Assembly (NCBI GenBank): GCA_965216365.1
Contig: CBDCFT010000024.1
Location: forward strand, 10,412-74,411
Source of the DNA: CBDCFT01 sp965216365
GTDB taxonomy: Bacteria; Pseudomonadota; Gammaproteobacteria; Arenicellales; CBDCFT01
DNA: 64,000 nt
Direction of reading: 5' to 3'
Both the position numbers and the translations under genes were made by a program. This document shows positions 18,906-27,408 of the stretch, piece after piece. Numbering within the stretch: position 1 is the first letter of the stretch; every line of letters begins with the position of its first letter. The notes under the pieces were generated by a model, which saw only the letters and a program-made list of their open reading frames with translations, did no database searches and had not been told where the DNA came from.

Positions 18906-19343
18906 ATGGGACTACTCGATTTTGCATCAAACATCGGACGCAAATTATTTGGCAAAGAGGAAGAAGCCGGTGAGAAAATCAAGGAACACATCGAAGAAGA
19001 CAATCCGGGTGTCGAAAATCTGGAAATAGAGGTGAGCGATGGGGTCGCCAAAGTTAAGGGGAAGGCCAAAGATCAATCCGCGCTACAAAAAGCAATTTTG
19101 ATGGCCGGAAATGTGATGGGGATAAAAGAGGTTAATGCCGACGAAGTAGAAGCGCCCGCGCCAACCGAAGCAGACGAGGCCGTCGTTTATTATGAAATCA
19201 AAAAAGGCGACACCTTGTGGGCGATCGCTACCGAACACTACGGCGACGGCAACAAATACAATAAAATTTTTGAAGAGAACAAAGAAGTCATCAAAGACCC
19301 CGACTTGATTTTCCCTGGTCAAAAAATTCGCATTCCAAAATAA
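18906..19343 (+). CDS. kbp: BON-LysM protein, Kbp (YgaU)-like potassium-binding protein
   Basis: 145 residues: a helical N-terminus (MGLLDFASNIGRKLFGKEEE), a BON domain at about 25-80 (VENLEIEVSDGVAKVKGKA), an acidic linker and a C-terminal LysM domain at about 93-144 (YEIKKGDTLWAIATEHYGDG, DPDLIFPGQKIRIPK). This is the architecture of E. coli Kbp/YgaU, a soluble K+-binding protein of hyperosmotic or stationary-phase response. There is no signal peptide. A strong ACAGGAGATAAAA site precedes ATG 18906. The gene seems to be transcribed from its own promoter in the 115-bp gap. Confidence 0.88.
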   Translation: MGLLDFASNIGRKLFGKEEEAGEKIKEHIEEDNPGVENLEIEVSDGVAKVKGKAKDQSALQKAILMAGNVMGIKEVNADEVEAPAPTEADEAVVYYEIKKGDTLWAIATEHYGDGNKYNKIFEENKEVIKDPDLIFPGQKIRIPK

Positions 19344-19367
19344 TAGAATCTTTTCCGGGTTCAAACA

Positions 19368-20813
19368 TTGGCCGGTACGCAGTCGTGTGACATCCTGATT
19401 ACCGGCGGTACGGTGATTGATGGCACGGGTGCGGAGCGGTTTACCGCGGATGTCGCCATTCGTGACGATACCGTAGTCGCCATTGGTAAATGCGATGCGT
19501 ATCGAGCCGGTCAAACCATTGACGCGTCCGGAAAAATAGTCGCGCCTGGTTTTATCGATGCGCATACCCATGACGACCGCGCGTTGTTGTCGGGTCCGGA
19601 CATGACACCAAAGATATCCCAGGGCGTGACCACGGTTGTAACCGGGAATTGCGGTGTCAGTCTGGCGCCGCTGACGGGTAAACCGCCGCCGCCACCGTTA
19701 AATCTGCTCGGTGACCAGGAGTGGTATCGCTTTTCCACCTTTGAAGAATATGTCGACACGGCGCAATCCGAGCCGCCCGCATTGAATTGGGCCATGCAGG
19801 TTGGGCATTCAACACTGCGTGCAGTTGCGATGGACGATTTATCTCAAGCCGCAACGCAAAGCGAAATCGCGCACATGGGCGAGTTACTTGATGCCGCATT
19901 AGATGCCGGTTGCATCGGTTTCAGCACGGGTCTCGCGTATCCAACTGCGCGTGCCGCTCCGACTGACGAAGTCATGGCACTTGCCGAAATTTCCGCGCAA
20001 CGCAACGCCATTCACACCACTCACATGCGCAACGAAGGCAGTGGCCTGATCGATTCGGTCAAGGAAACCCTGGAAATTGGCAAACGCACCGGCGTGCCGA
20101 TTGTCATTTCCCATCACAAAGCATCGGGCAAACCAAACTGGGGCAAAACCAAACAATCTTTGCAGTTAATTGCTCAAGCGCAAGCCAACAATCAATCTAT
20201 CGATTTTGATGTGTATCCCTATGTTGCCAGTTCAACTGTTTTACTGGCGGATTACGTCGGGGATGCGGAACGCGTCATTGTTACCTGGTCTGAACCGTAT
20301 CCGGAAGTTGCAGGTCGCGAACTGGCCGCGATTGAAAAAGAATGGGGTTGCTCTACCCAGGAAACAATCGACCGGTTGTTACCGGCCGGTGCAATTTATT
20401 ACGCGATGGATGAAAAAGAACTGCAACAAGTCCTGTCTTATCCCGGCGCCATGATTGGCTCCGATGGATTGCCTCACGATGTTTTTCCGCACCCACGCTT
20501 GTGGGGGACTTTCCCTCGGGTGCTCGGACATTACAGCCGTGATCTTGGGCTGTTTCCACTCGAACAAGCGGTACACCGCATGACTGGTAAAACCGCGTCT
20601 GTTTTTGGGTTCAAAGACCGCGGTATCCTGCGTGAAGGCGCATACGCGGATGTCGTCATATTCGATGCAGATTCCATCATCGACAGCGCGAACTTCAATC
20701 AGCCGATGCAAGCCACCAAAGGTATCGAACACGTACTGGTCAACGGCAAACCCGTGTGGAATGGTGGCGAATGGAGTGGTAATCGACCTGGGCAGTTGTT
20801 ACACCGTTCGTAG
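19368..20813 (+). CDS. N-acyl-D-amino-acid deacylase (D-aminoacylase) family
   Basis: 481-residue amidohydrolase. The metal motif DAHTHDD places His66 and His68; GNCG at 93-96 supplies the Cys95 typical of D-aminoacylases; further ligands are probably in THMRNEG and ISHHKASG, with the catalytic Asp in GSDGLPHD. It removes the acyl group from N-acyl-D-amino acids (or related ureido compounds) in the cytoplasm. The start is TTG 19368, 24 bp after the Kbp-like gene; no ATG is available before the conserved CDILITGGTVIDGTG. It fits the amino-acid theme of the amidase and ast genes upstream. Confidence 0.88.
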   Translation: MAGTQSCDILITGGTVIDGTGAERFTADVAIRDDTVVAIGKCDAYRAGQTIDASGKIVAPGFIDAHTHDDRALLSGPDMTPKISQGVTTVVTGNCGVSLAPLTGKPPPPPLNLLGDQEWYRFSTFEEYVDTAQSEPPALNWAMQVGHSTLRAVAMDDLSQAATQSEIAHMGELLDAALDAGCIGFSTGLAYPTARAAPTDEVMALAEISAQRNAIHTTHMRNEGSGLIDSVKETLEIGKRTGVPIVISHHKASGKPNWGKTKQSLQLIAQAQANNQSIDFDVYPYVASSTVLLADYVGDAERVIVTWSEPYPEVAGRELAAIEKEWGCSTQETIDRLLPAGAIYYAMDEKELQQVLSYPGAMIGSDGLPHDVFPHPRLWGTFPRVLGHYSRDLGLFPLEQAVHRMTGKTASVFGFKDRGILREGAYADVVIFDADSIIDSANFNQPMQATKGIEHVLVNGKPVWNGGEWSGNRPGQLLHRS

Positions 20814-20822
20814 TCTTGCCTG

Positions 20823-21092
20823 CTACGCCGCATTTTCGTTTAGCAGCTTGCCGAGGCGGCCATCTTCACTAATGATTTGAAGGTCTTCCAATCCTCCAAT
20901 ATGTTCGCCGTTAACGAAAATTTGCGGTAACGATTTCATGCGCGGCAAACGGTCGATGAATTGAGCGAATTGTTCTGGTTCACCGATATCGAGTTCTTCG
21001 TACGCAATATCTTGTTGCCGTAACAGGGCTTTGGCTTGTTCGCAGTAAACGCACCGCGGACCGGTGAAGATTTCGACCTTGGTCACGTGCAT
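20823..21092 (-). CDS. Glutaredoxin (GrxC-like)
   Basis: 89 residues with a thioredoxin fold and the dithiol motif CVYC at 14-17 (GrxC usually CPYC), the cis-Pro region KSLPQIFVNGEHIGG and the glutathione-site Gly-Gly. It would reduce protein disulfides or glutathione mixed disulfides in the cytosol. It converges on the D-aminoacylase gene with only 9 bp between the stops. The next gene upstream on the same strand is a carboxymuconolactone-decarboxylase-like protein, another redox candidate. Confidence 0.9.
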   Translation of the reverse strand: MHVTKVEIFTGPRCVYCEQAKALLRQQDIAYEELDIGEPEQFAQFIDRLPRMKSLPQIFVNGEHIGGLEDLQIISEDGRLGKLLNENAA

Positions 21093-21149
21093 AATAACCC
21101 CGTTCTGGACTTATACCGGGAGTTCCAATGACCTCAACAGGCTCGCCGG

Positions 21150-21722
21150 TCAGTGCTTGACATGCAGCAACGGATCGATACCGTCAAATACCGGCTCGAG
21201 CACTACGCCCAAAGCATCACCGAACTTACTGACGGCGATGTATTGAGTTATCACGAATACCGCATCGACAATCCCCGGTTCAGTAAAATGTTTGTGCAAG
21301 CGATCCCATAAATCTTTCGACAGACGATTGGCATCTTCACCAATCTGCACAGTGAGATCCATTAACGCTTTCTCTGCTTCGCTAAAGTGTGGACTGGTTT
21401 TATATTTGTCGCCACCGATGTCGGCGATCTTCTCCTCCGATATTCCAAGCCGTTTACTCAACGTTTCGTGTTGTACAACACAATACTGACAATCGTTACG
21501 ATGAGTGGATTTAAGAATAAGCAACTCTTTTGTAACCCAATCGAGTTCCGGGCCGTCTTTCAGAATGGCCATAATCAAGTCGGTGAAGACAGTGCCGTAC
21601 TCGGGCACATGGCCAAAAACTTTGAATATGTTTAACAACAACTCAAAACGGTCTTCGGCCTTGTCGTAAAACACATTCGTCTCGGCGCTGGCTTGCTCTC
21701 TTTCCACATAGGAAACTGACAT
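21150..21722 (-). CDS. Carboxymuconolactone decarboxylase / AhpD-like protein
   Basis: 190 residues, all-helical, with the peroxidatic-type motif CQYCVVQH (Cys78, Cys81, His85) characteristic of the CMD/AhpD superfamily; WVTKELLILKSTHRNDCQYC is the core. Proteins of this type act as thiol peroxidases or decarboxylases. It is transcribed divergently from the TetR gene over a 171-bp gap, the usual arrangement for a regulator and its target, so control by that TetR is a reasonable inference. A short glutaredoxin gene follows 57 bp downstream. Confidence 0.85.
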   Translation of the reverse strand: MSVSYVEREQASAETNVFYDKAEDRFELLLNIFKVFGHVPEYGTVFTDLIMAILKDGPELDWVTKELLILKSTHRNDCQYCVVQHETLSKRLGISEEKIADIGGDKYKTSPHFSEAEKALMDLTVQIGEDANRLSKDLWDRLHKHFTEPGIVDAVFVITQYIAVSKFGDALGVVLEPVFDGIDPLLHVKH

Positions 21723-21893
21723 GATTCACTCCTTTGCTTTGCTAAATTACTTGGTTGATTCAATCTGATAATTCAAACTGTTATGTTCTATCAAACAGGA
21801 CTATCGTAGTGTTCAATATTTTGTAGCATTTGCATCATAATTAAATATAGCATACGCTCCAAAATAGTCAATCGTAACACTGGCTGGGTTCAA

Positions 21894-22541
21894 ATGACAC
21901 TGAAGACGAGTAACGCATTAGACATAAAAACTTCCCGGCGACCACCGGGAAGACCGAAAAATTTCAATACTGAAGCCGTATTGGATAAAGCATTGGAGTT
22001 GTTCTGGCAGCATGGATACACCACAACCACGACACGCGAGCTTGAATCAGGACTGGGACTTAAACAATCCAGTATTTACAACGCATTTGGTTCCAAACGG
22101 GGACTATTGGACGCGGCGCTGGATCGTTACGAAGCGTTAACCGATAAAACACTCTTGCTTCCGCTCGAACAATCGAATGAAGGGCTGGCCGCGATAGAAG
22201 CTTTTTTCATCGCCTTGTATCACTGGGTCACGCACAAGGGCCGACGTGGTTGCATGCTCATCAACATGATGGCCGAGGACGGTGGCGAAACCGAAGCCAT
22301 AAGCAAACGAACGCGCAAGTATCGTAAGCGTGTTCGCACGGCGTTTCGTAATGCTTTGCTGCAATCCAGCGCCGAAGGTGAAATAACCGACGACGCAATC
22401 GAGAGCCGTGCTGATTTACTGGTCAGTTTGGCGTTAGGTCTGAATATTGCCGCGCGTGGTGGCCTTTCAAATACAGAGCTGGAAAAAATGCTTGATGCAT
22501 CATGCAATCAAATTCGAAGCTGGCAGGTAGCGCCCATTTAA
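21894..22541 (+). CDS. TetR/AcrR family transcriptional regulator
   Basis: 215 residues. After a basic leader (RRPPGRPKNF) comes the HTH, residues about 25-72: LDKALELFWQHGYTTTTTRELESGLGLKQSSIYNAFGSKRGLL. The C-terminal ligand domain has a Cys in RRGCMLINMMAED, as in the RutR/YxaF-like subgroup, which often responds to electrophiles or quinones. It is divergent from the AhpD-like gene and 40 bp upstream of a DsbA-family gene, all consistent with a redox or electrophile response unit. The 171-bp gap is AT-rich; no obvious long palindrome stands out. Confidence 0.88.
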   Translation: MTLKTSNALDIKTSRRPPGRPKNFNTEAVLDKALELFWQHGYTTTTTRELESGLGLKQSSIYNAFGSKRGLLDAALDRYEALTDKTLLLPLEQSNEGLAAIEAFFIALYHWVTHKGRRGCMLINMMAEDGGETEAISKRTRKYRKRVRTAFRNALLQSSAEGEITDDAIESRADLLVSLALGLNIAARGGLSNTELEKMLDASCNQIRSWQVAPI

Positions 22542-22581
22542 TTGTCATTCGGCATTAGAATTGCAGCACACTTAACAAAGA

Positions 22582-23244
22582 ATGACTTCTGCAGAAAATT
22601 CCGAGAACAAAGCGCCAGGACTGTTGTACGTAGCCGATCCGATGTGTTCCTGGTGCTGGGGTTTTACTCCGGTTATACGGTCCATTGCTAAACAGTACGG
22701 CAACCGGTTACCGATATGGATTATTGTGGGTGGTTTATCTCCGGGAGAAACGACGCCCTTAAGTGACAATAAAAAAGCGTCGATTCGTGAACACTGGGAT
22801 CACGTGCATGAAGCGACTGGCCAGCCATTCGACTACAAATTTTTCGAGCGCGAAGATTTTATATATGACACCGAACCACCTTCACGAGCGGTAGTCGCCA
22901 CCAGACAAATTGACCCTTTCCGCACCAGGGATTTTCTGGAACTGCTGCACGGTGCGTTTTACCGGGATAATCGGGATATTACAGATACCAAAACACTTGC
23001 TAAGCTGGCACAGGAATTCGGATTCGACCGGCAGGAATTTTTTAATGTATTGGAATCCGAAGCAGTGAAAAAAGTGACCAAAAAAGACTTCATCACCTCG
23101 CGCAAAATGGGAATCAGAGGATTCCCCAGCCTTGTCGGTCATGCCGACAACAACCAACTAAGCGCAATCAGCAACGGTTATCGTCCATGGGAAGATGTAA
23201 ATCGTGATATCAAGACTTGGCTGAAACAATTCGTGGAGCGCTAA
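22582..23244 (+). CDS. DsbA-family (FrnE-like) thiol oxidoreductase
   Basis: 220 residues with the motif PMCSWCWGF (Cys22, Cys25) of the cytoplasmic DsbA/FrnE/2-hydroxychromene-2-carboxylate isomerase group and the cis-Pro site MGIRGFPSLV near residue 180. There is no signal peptide, so the protein is cytoplasmic and likely a disulfide isomerase or glutathione-dependent enzyme. It lies 40 bp after the TetR gene and probably shares its transcript. Confidence 0.88.
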   Translation: MTSAENSENKAPGLLYVADPMCSWCWGFTPVIRSIAKQYGNRLPIWIIVGGLSPGETTPLSDNKKASIREHWDHVHEATGQPFDYKFFEREDFIYDTEPPSRAVVATRQIDPFRTRDFLELLHGAFYRDNRDITDTKTLAKLAQEFGFDRQEFFNVLESEAVKKVTKKDFITSRKMGIRGFPSLVGHADNNQLSAISNGYRPWEDVNRDIKTWLKQFVER

Positions 23245-23460
23245 TTAATATGGCCATTTTAATATGGTCATTCCCACCCAGCACATTGATCGACAATCAT
23301 ACGACCAACACCGAATTACTATCGCAAAGTTTGATTTTATAGTGAGACCGTATTTCTAGGCATGATGAGGTAAAGTCTATAATAGCTACTGAACCTGCGC
23401 TAATTGCACATCAATTGAAATTGCACTTGTACTAGTAGGATTTTTTAGATAATAATGCGG

Positions 23461-23551
23461 GAACCGCCCCTCTTCCAAGGGGTACAGCGCTGTCCTCCGG
23501 GTGAATGTTTTGGGGGAGAGAAGAGAAGCAGCACTATGGAAGAAGGGCGGT
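23461..23551 (+). ncRNA. Candidate structured RNA, family unknown
   Basis: This lies in the 529-bp gap 23245-23773 between convergent genes, which has no coding sequence. ACCGCCC (23463-23469) pairs with GGGCGGT (23545-23551), and TCTTCCA (23471-23477) with TGGAAGA (23537-23543): 14 bp with one mismatch. Inside, AGCGCTG (23486-23492) pairs with CAGCACT (23529-23535) with one mismatch, and TCCTCC (23493-23498) with GGGGGA (23512-23517). An 11-nt purine bulge, GAGAAGAGAAG, is left on the 3' side. A TATAAT at about 23371-23376 could be a -10 box. A second hairpin, ATCGTAA/TTACGAT, follows at about 23562-23580. It could equally be a repeat or mobile remnant; strand is inferred. Confidence 0.35.
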
Positions 23552-23773
23552 AAACTTATCTCATCGTAAATCTCTTACGATTCTTCCAAGTAAAACATTA
23601 AGTTTGTATCTGTTCGAGCGCCCCCAGTCATCTTTACTAACTATCTGATATTACAAATATACCTTGATTCAATGTTTTCGCCAATACTATTTTCAAATTT
23701 TTGAAATAAATAGAAATACTCTTTTAATAACAATAGGATACAAATATAAATCGTTACTTCACCTTCGGTTCTG

Positions 23774-25645
23774 TTATTTTCCGTTAGCACGCGATTTTGC
23801 CTGTGGTTTGCGCAAGCCGTGCCGACTCAGTTTATAATGCAAGGTGTTTTGTGCAATTCCAAGTGCTTTCGCGGCAGCCGCCTGGCTTCCATTGCATTTT
23901 TCCAAGGTTTTTGCCAGCAATTGTTTCTCAAAATCTGAGGACAAGTCATCCAGATTCAGGCTGGTATCGCGATTTCGCTCAGAAAGGCTAGAAACGATAT
24001 TAATCGCATCGGTTTTTGTCCTTACAGGATGAAATAGTTTATCCGGTGCATCTGGTGGAATATCGCAAGACTCATACCCCCAAGCAATAACCGTTCTCGT
24101 TTTTTCGCAATCCGCCCTCGCTGCTTCAATCTCACTGATTGATGATTCATGCACAAGCAAAATATCCTCCGGTTGCCGGACAGTATATTTTTTTGCCTTT
24201 ATCGACGCGAAAGTTTGAACCACGGGAAAACGGGATTTTAATTCATCAACGATCGAACGATCACGACCTACATAAGTGATGACCGGACCTACGAGTTTGT
24301 TCACCAACGAATCGATATCGAATTCTTTCTCGATATTTTTCGACTTTATTTTTGCAAGTTCAAGTTCACGCACATCGGAAAGAGCACTGGTCAATTCGGC
24401 CACCATTGAACGTAACTCAGAAATCTCTGCATCACGTACAGATACTTGCGCCTTGAGATTCGTCAGTTGTCCTTGAAGATCGGAAACTTCATCGAGAAAT
24501 TGTTCGCCCAACCGATCGAATAAATTCTCAACATAGCGAAAATCCTTAGGACTATGCAGCCGATCATCGATGACATCGCCGACCAATAGCCAACCAACTC
24601 GATTTTGATTCGGTGATTGAAATCGCACCATTGCCGAAACATGATGCGCCTTCATCGCCGCACCTAAATTGTGATCTACGTCTACAACCTCCCGTTGTAC
24701 AACAAAATCATCGGTATCACGCAAAAACTCTTTCGGAATGGCCGTCATGCGAGACGCGGCTGGACCACCTGCAACGACGGGATCATCCTCCGAAACAATT
24801 GCCAACGGACATTGGAGCATTCTGGAAATCGTACCTAACGAATCCTGCACTCCTTTCGTTTGATCTAACGCGCTGATGCAGTTTTGAACTCGGCGATGAA
24901 ACGCAGTTGTTCTTCTTCTAAATTTCGACCATGGAATAAACAAATCGACATCGAACAATCGATGCTCGTACGTAGCGTATGCTGTTGTAATCAGGAAGAA
25001 CGTAACCAATAAAGGGAAATATAACGGTAGACTGATCATGGTTGCGCCCATTGCCTGTGCGCCGAGTACAACAACTGGAGCAAGCACCATTGGTGTTGCC
25101 CCAAAGACGATCCAGCGACTCCTGGTACGTGTTATTCCATCTGATCGTCTGATAGCACTACATAACAAACTGTACAGACCTAAGAGACAGCACACTCCTA
25201 CATACAAAGCAAACAACGAATACAAGCTTCCAGGAATTCTCGTATACGTAAACCCTTGCGACAAAAACCCAGAAACGATATTTGGCGTAAACCAAAGCAA
25301 TCCCTGTAAGACAAGCATTGGCAGGTAAATTACGGCCTTGGTAATGGTGCCTATGGATTTACCTCGAGTCTGGACTAGCGCGAAATGTAAAAACAACGCC
25401 ACTGCTACAATTGCTGCACTGAAGTAAACAAGTCCTGAAAACAAGTAAATAACCCCAAAAGACTCAGATACGTTTTCATAGTAAGACCAAATTTCCGCAC
25501 AGTTTTGTATTGACAACGCAAACACGAAAAATAAAAAAAGATTTGTTTGATGTGTTGTTGTTGAAGTCTTCCGCGCATAATAAAAAATCGTGATTTTTAC
25601 TAAGAGCGCCAAAACCGCCGGCAAACTGTAGGGGTTCATCTCCAT
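23774..25645 (-). CDS. Membrane-bound Fis-type regulator: 7TM, GAF-like, coiled coil, HTH
   Basis: 623 residues with an unusual order of domains. Seven hydrophobic segments span about residues 8-225, like the 7TM N-terminus of some sensor kinases. A cytosolic region at about 245-385 resembles a GAF-type sensor. A coiled coil follows (DEVSDLQGQLTNLKAQVSVRDAEISELRS is the heptad region, about 385-430), then a degenerate segment at about 445-545 and a Fis-type HTH at about 575-612 (AAAAKALGIAQNTLHYKLSRHG). There is no kinase domain and no AAA+ sigma-54 domain. The protein may therefore bind DNA from the membrane as a one-component regulator. It lies 16 bp downstream of the KAS III gene in one operon. 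Confidence 0.72.
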   Translation of the reverse strand: MEMNPYSLPAVLALLVKITIFYYARKTSTTTHQTNLFLFFVFALSIQNCAEIWSYYENVSESFGVIYLFSGLVYFSAAIVAVALFLHFALVQTRGKSIGTITKAVIYLPMLVLQGLLWFTPNIVSGFLSQGFTYTRIPGSLYSLFALYVGVCCLLGLYSLLCSAIRRSDGITRTRSRWIVFGATPMVLAPVVVLGAQAMGATMISLPLYFPLLVTFFLITTAYATYEHRLFDVDLFIPWSKFRRRTTAFHRRVQNCISALDQTKGVQDSLGTISRMLQCPLAIVSEDDPVVAGGPAASRMTAIPKEFLRDTDDFVVQREVVDVDHNLGAAMKAHHVSAMVRFQSPNQNRVGWLLVGDVIDDRLHSPKDFRYVENLFDRLGEQFLDEVSDLQGQLTNLKAQVSVRDAEISELRSMVAELTSALSDVRELELAKIKSKNIEKEFDIDSLVNKLVGPVITYVGRDRSIVDELKSRFPVVQTFASIKAKKYTVRQPEDILLVHESSISEIEAARADCEKTRTVIAWGYESCDIPPDAPDKLFHPVRTKTDAINIVSSLSERNRDTSLNLDDLSSDFEKQLLAKTLEKCNGSQAAAAKALGIAQNTLHYKLSRHGLRKPQAKSRANGK

Positions 25646-25661
25646 TTCAACAGAATCTCCA

Positions 25662-26705
25662 TCAATGCATTGTTTCGTTTTGATCCCAAATCATTCCTAT
25701 ATGGCCTGCACATATTCCGCTTCCCGCTCCAGCCATAACGATCTTATTCCCATCTTGAAGTGAACTTTTTTTCGCCAATTTATGCAAATTAAACGGAATC
25801 GTTGCAGAAATCAGGTTTCCATAGTCTGTAACAGTATTAGCCATTATCGAAAGTGGTAATCCCAACTGTTCACTATGAATTTTGAATGTAATCTTACCGA
25901 CTTGATGTGGAATATAACGATCGATTTCGTCTCTAGGCCACTTAAGTCTACGGTCCACGAGTTGTTCAAACACATCAACGCCAAGAGTAGTACTAACACC
26001 AACGATTCCCGGCATGTCTGTATGTAGTAAACCAACATCGGTCACCGACCCGCAATAACATAAATTTGCATATTGCCCATCAGACTCCAAATTAAATCCC
26101 ATGATTCCGGATTTTGATGATTTTTTTGGACCCATAATTACAGCCGCTCCGGCATCACCAAGCGTCAACCCTGCTAATAGATCATCGAAAACTTTTCGAT
26201 CATTAGTCTTTAACATTGCTTCAGTAGCACGACGTGTGAATGAGAAACCCTTTTCTCCCGTAACTACTAAACCACGTTTAACCTGTTTGGTTGCAATCAA
26301 AGAATCCATTACTTGCATTCCAGTGACAAATCCTAAACACGCGTTGCTCAAATCAAAAGAAAACGCTTTTTTGGCACCAATTTTGTGTTCAACAATATGT
26401 GCTGTTGCTGGCTCCAACGAGTGATCTTTCACCACCCCACAATATATGATCCCATCAATTTCTTTAGCTGTTATCCCCGCGATTTCTAGCGCTGTCTCAG
26501 CGGCACTAGCGGCCATATCCGATGGCAAAACACTCTCAGAAGCGCATCGTCGCTCCTTTATTCCCGTAAGTCTTTCAAGCCAGGAATCTGCTAATCCAAA
26601 GCGCTCTTTTGCGTCTATTGCTTGCATCAATTCCTCAGAACGAATACGTTCCTCTGGTTCATGAATTCCTGTGCTCATGATTCGGCTATGGCCTACTGTG
26701 TACAT
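25662..26705 (-). CDS. 3-oxoacyl-ACP synthase III (FabH-like) family enzyme
   Basis: 347 residues with an intact KAS III triad: Cys123 in LSNACLGF, His267 in YIPHQVGK and Asn297 in YGNLISATIPF. These enzymes condense acyl-CoA or acyl-ACP thioesters or transfer acyl groups. The sequence is not close enough to FabH to assume fatty-acid initiation; secondary-metabolite or signalling relatives are possible. A perfect GGAGG site precedes ATG 26705. It lies 16 bp upstream of the 7TM-Fis regulator, suggesting that the enzyme's product is sensed or controlled by that protein. Confidence 0.88.
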   Translation of the reverse strand: MYTVGHSRIMSTGIHEPEERIRSEELMQAIDAKERFGLADSWLERLTGIKERRCASESVLPSDMAASAAETALEIAGITAKEIDGIIYCGVVKDHSLEPATAHIVEHKIGAKKAFSFDLSNACLGFVTGMQVMDSLIATKQVKRGLVVTGEKGFSFTRRATEAMLKTNDRKVFDDLLAGLTLGDAGAAVIMGPKKSSKSGIMGFNLESDGQYANLCYCGSVTDVGLLHTDMPGIVGVSTTLGVDVFEQLVDRRLKWPRDEIDRYIPHQVGKITFKIHSEQLGLPLSIMANTVTDYGNLISATIPFNLHKLAKKSSLQDGNKIVMAGAGSGICAGHIGMIWDQNETMH

Positions 26706-26835
26706 TGTGAACCTCCGATAAGTAGATTGAATGAGTAATCAACCCCTTAGCCCACGGAAGTTTTTACACCATGTAGTTCCTTTCTGCCCACCTCTCGGTT
26801 CAAATTATTGAAATCTTCGCGAAAAACCTTTTTAT

Positions 26836-26849
26836 AACAATATATTGTT
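26836..26849. promoter_or_regulatory. 14-bp palindrome in the KAS III upstream region
   Basis: AACAATATATTGTT is a perfect palindrome about 130 bp upstream of the KAS III start and about 130 bp upstream of the divergent 123-residue gene. Its position in the 271-bp divergent gap makes it a possible operator for either gene, perhaps for the Fis-type regulator. AT-rich palindromes can also arise by chance. Confidence 0.3.
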
Positions 26850-26976
26850 GATTTTAACCAGATGTAACAAAATATCGCAATTTACCCGGCTAATATCTGA
26901 TTTCTTACCAAGTACCCGAAAATATAATGTAGATACAAGTTCTGCTTTAAAAACAATAGATTAGGGATTAATAGTT

Positions 26977-27348
26977 ATGAAAAAGATGAGTATCAGGAAG
27001 GTAAGTGAAACTAAACGGCAAGAAATAGCCCACAAACTCAAAGATCCTGGAGATGGCAATGATCAAATAGTTTCTTTTTACCTGGGTATCGAAGATTCCC
27101 AAGGCATCACAACAGATTTCACGCGCACGCTCGAATTGATACCAAAAGAGACTCACCTATTGTTAGGCCGCAACGAGTGTGGCGACCAGTACTGGTGCGA
27201 TATCGGTCATAAGCCCCAGGTTCAGGGCTGGGGTATGACTCCCGCCGCTGCGGTCGCGGCAGCGGCATTCCTTTATTACACCCACCCTGTCATAAAAGAT
27301 GACGAACGACCAGAAGATGCCCGGCCATGCAGCATGGCTCTACACTAA
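26977..27348 (+). CDS. Hypothetical protein, 123 residues
   Basis: I do not recognise this protein. It begins MKKMSIRKVSETKRQEIA, contains the Cys-Trp segment GRNECGDQYWCDIGHKPQVQGWG near residues 67-89, and an Ala-rich helix TPAAAVAAAAFLYYTHP, and ends in a short polar tail. It has no signal peptide; the Ala-rich segment is too short to be a confident membrane helix. The next gene, fadL, is convergent. The upstream gap has a promoter-like AT-rich stretch shared with the divergent KAS III gene. Confidence 0.6.
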   Translation: MKKMSIRKVSETKRQEIAHKLKDPGDGNDQIVSFYLGIEDSQGITTDFTRTLELIPKETHLLLGRNECGDQYWCDIGHKPQVQGWGMTPAAAVAAAAFLYYTHPVIKDDERPEDARPCSMALH

Positions 27349-27408
27349 CCATCGACTCAACCATCCCCAACTACACTAAAAACTTCGACAAGATCGGACT
27401 CGAATGAA

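Noticed and set aside
23461..23551. Candidate RNA as SRP (4.5S), 6S, tmRNA or a known riboswitch
   Set aside because: Only the GAAGCAGC text recalls SRP; the GGTCAGG partner and tetraloop are missing, and no conserved cores of the others are visible.
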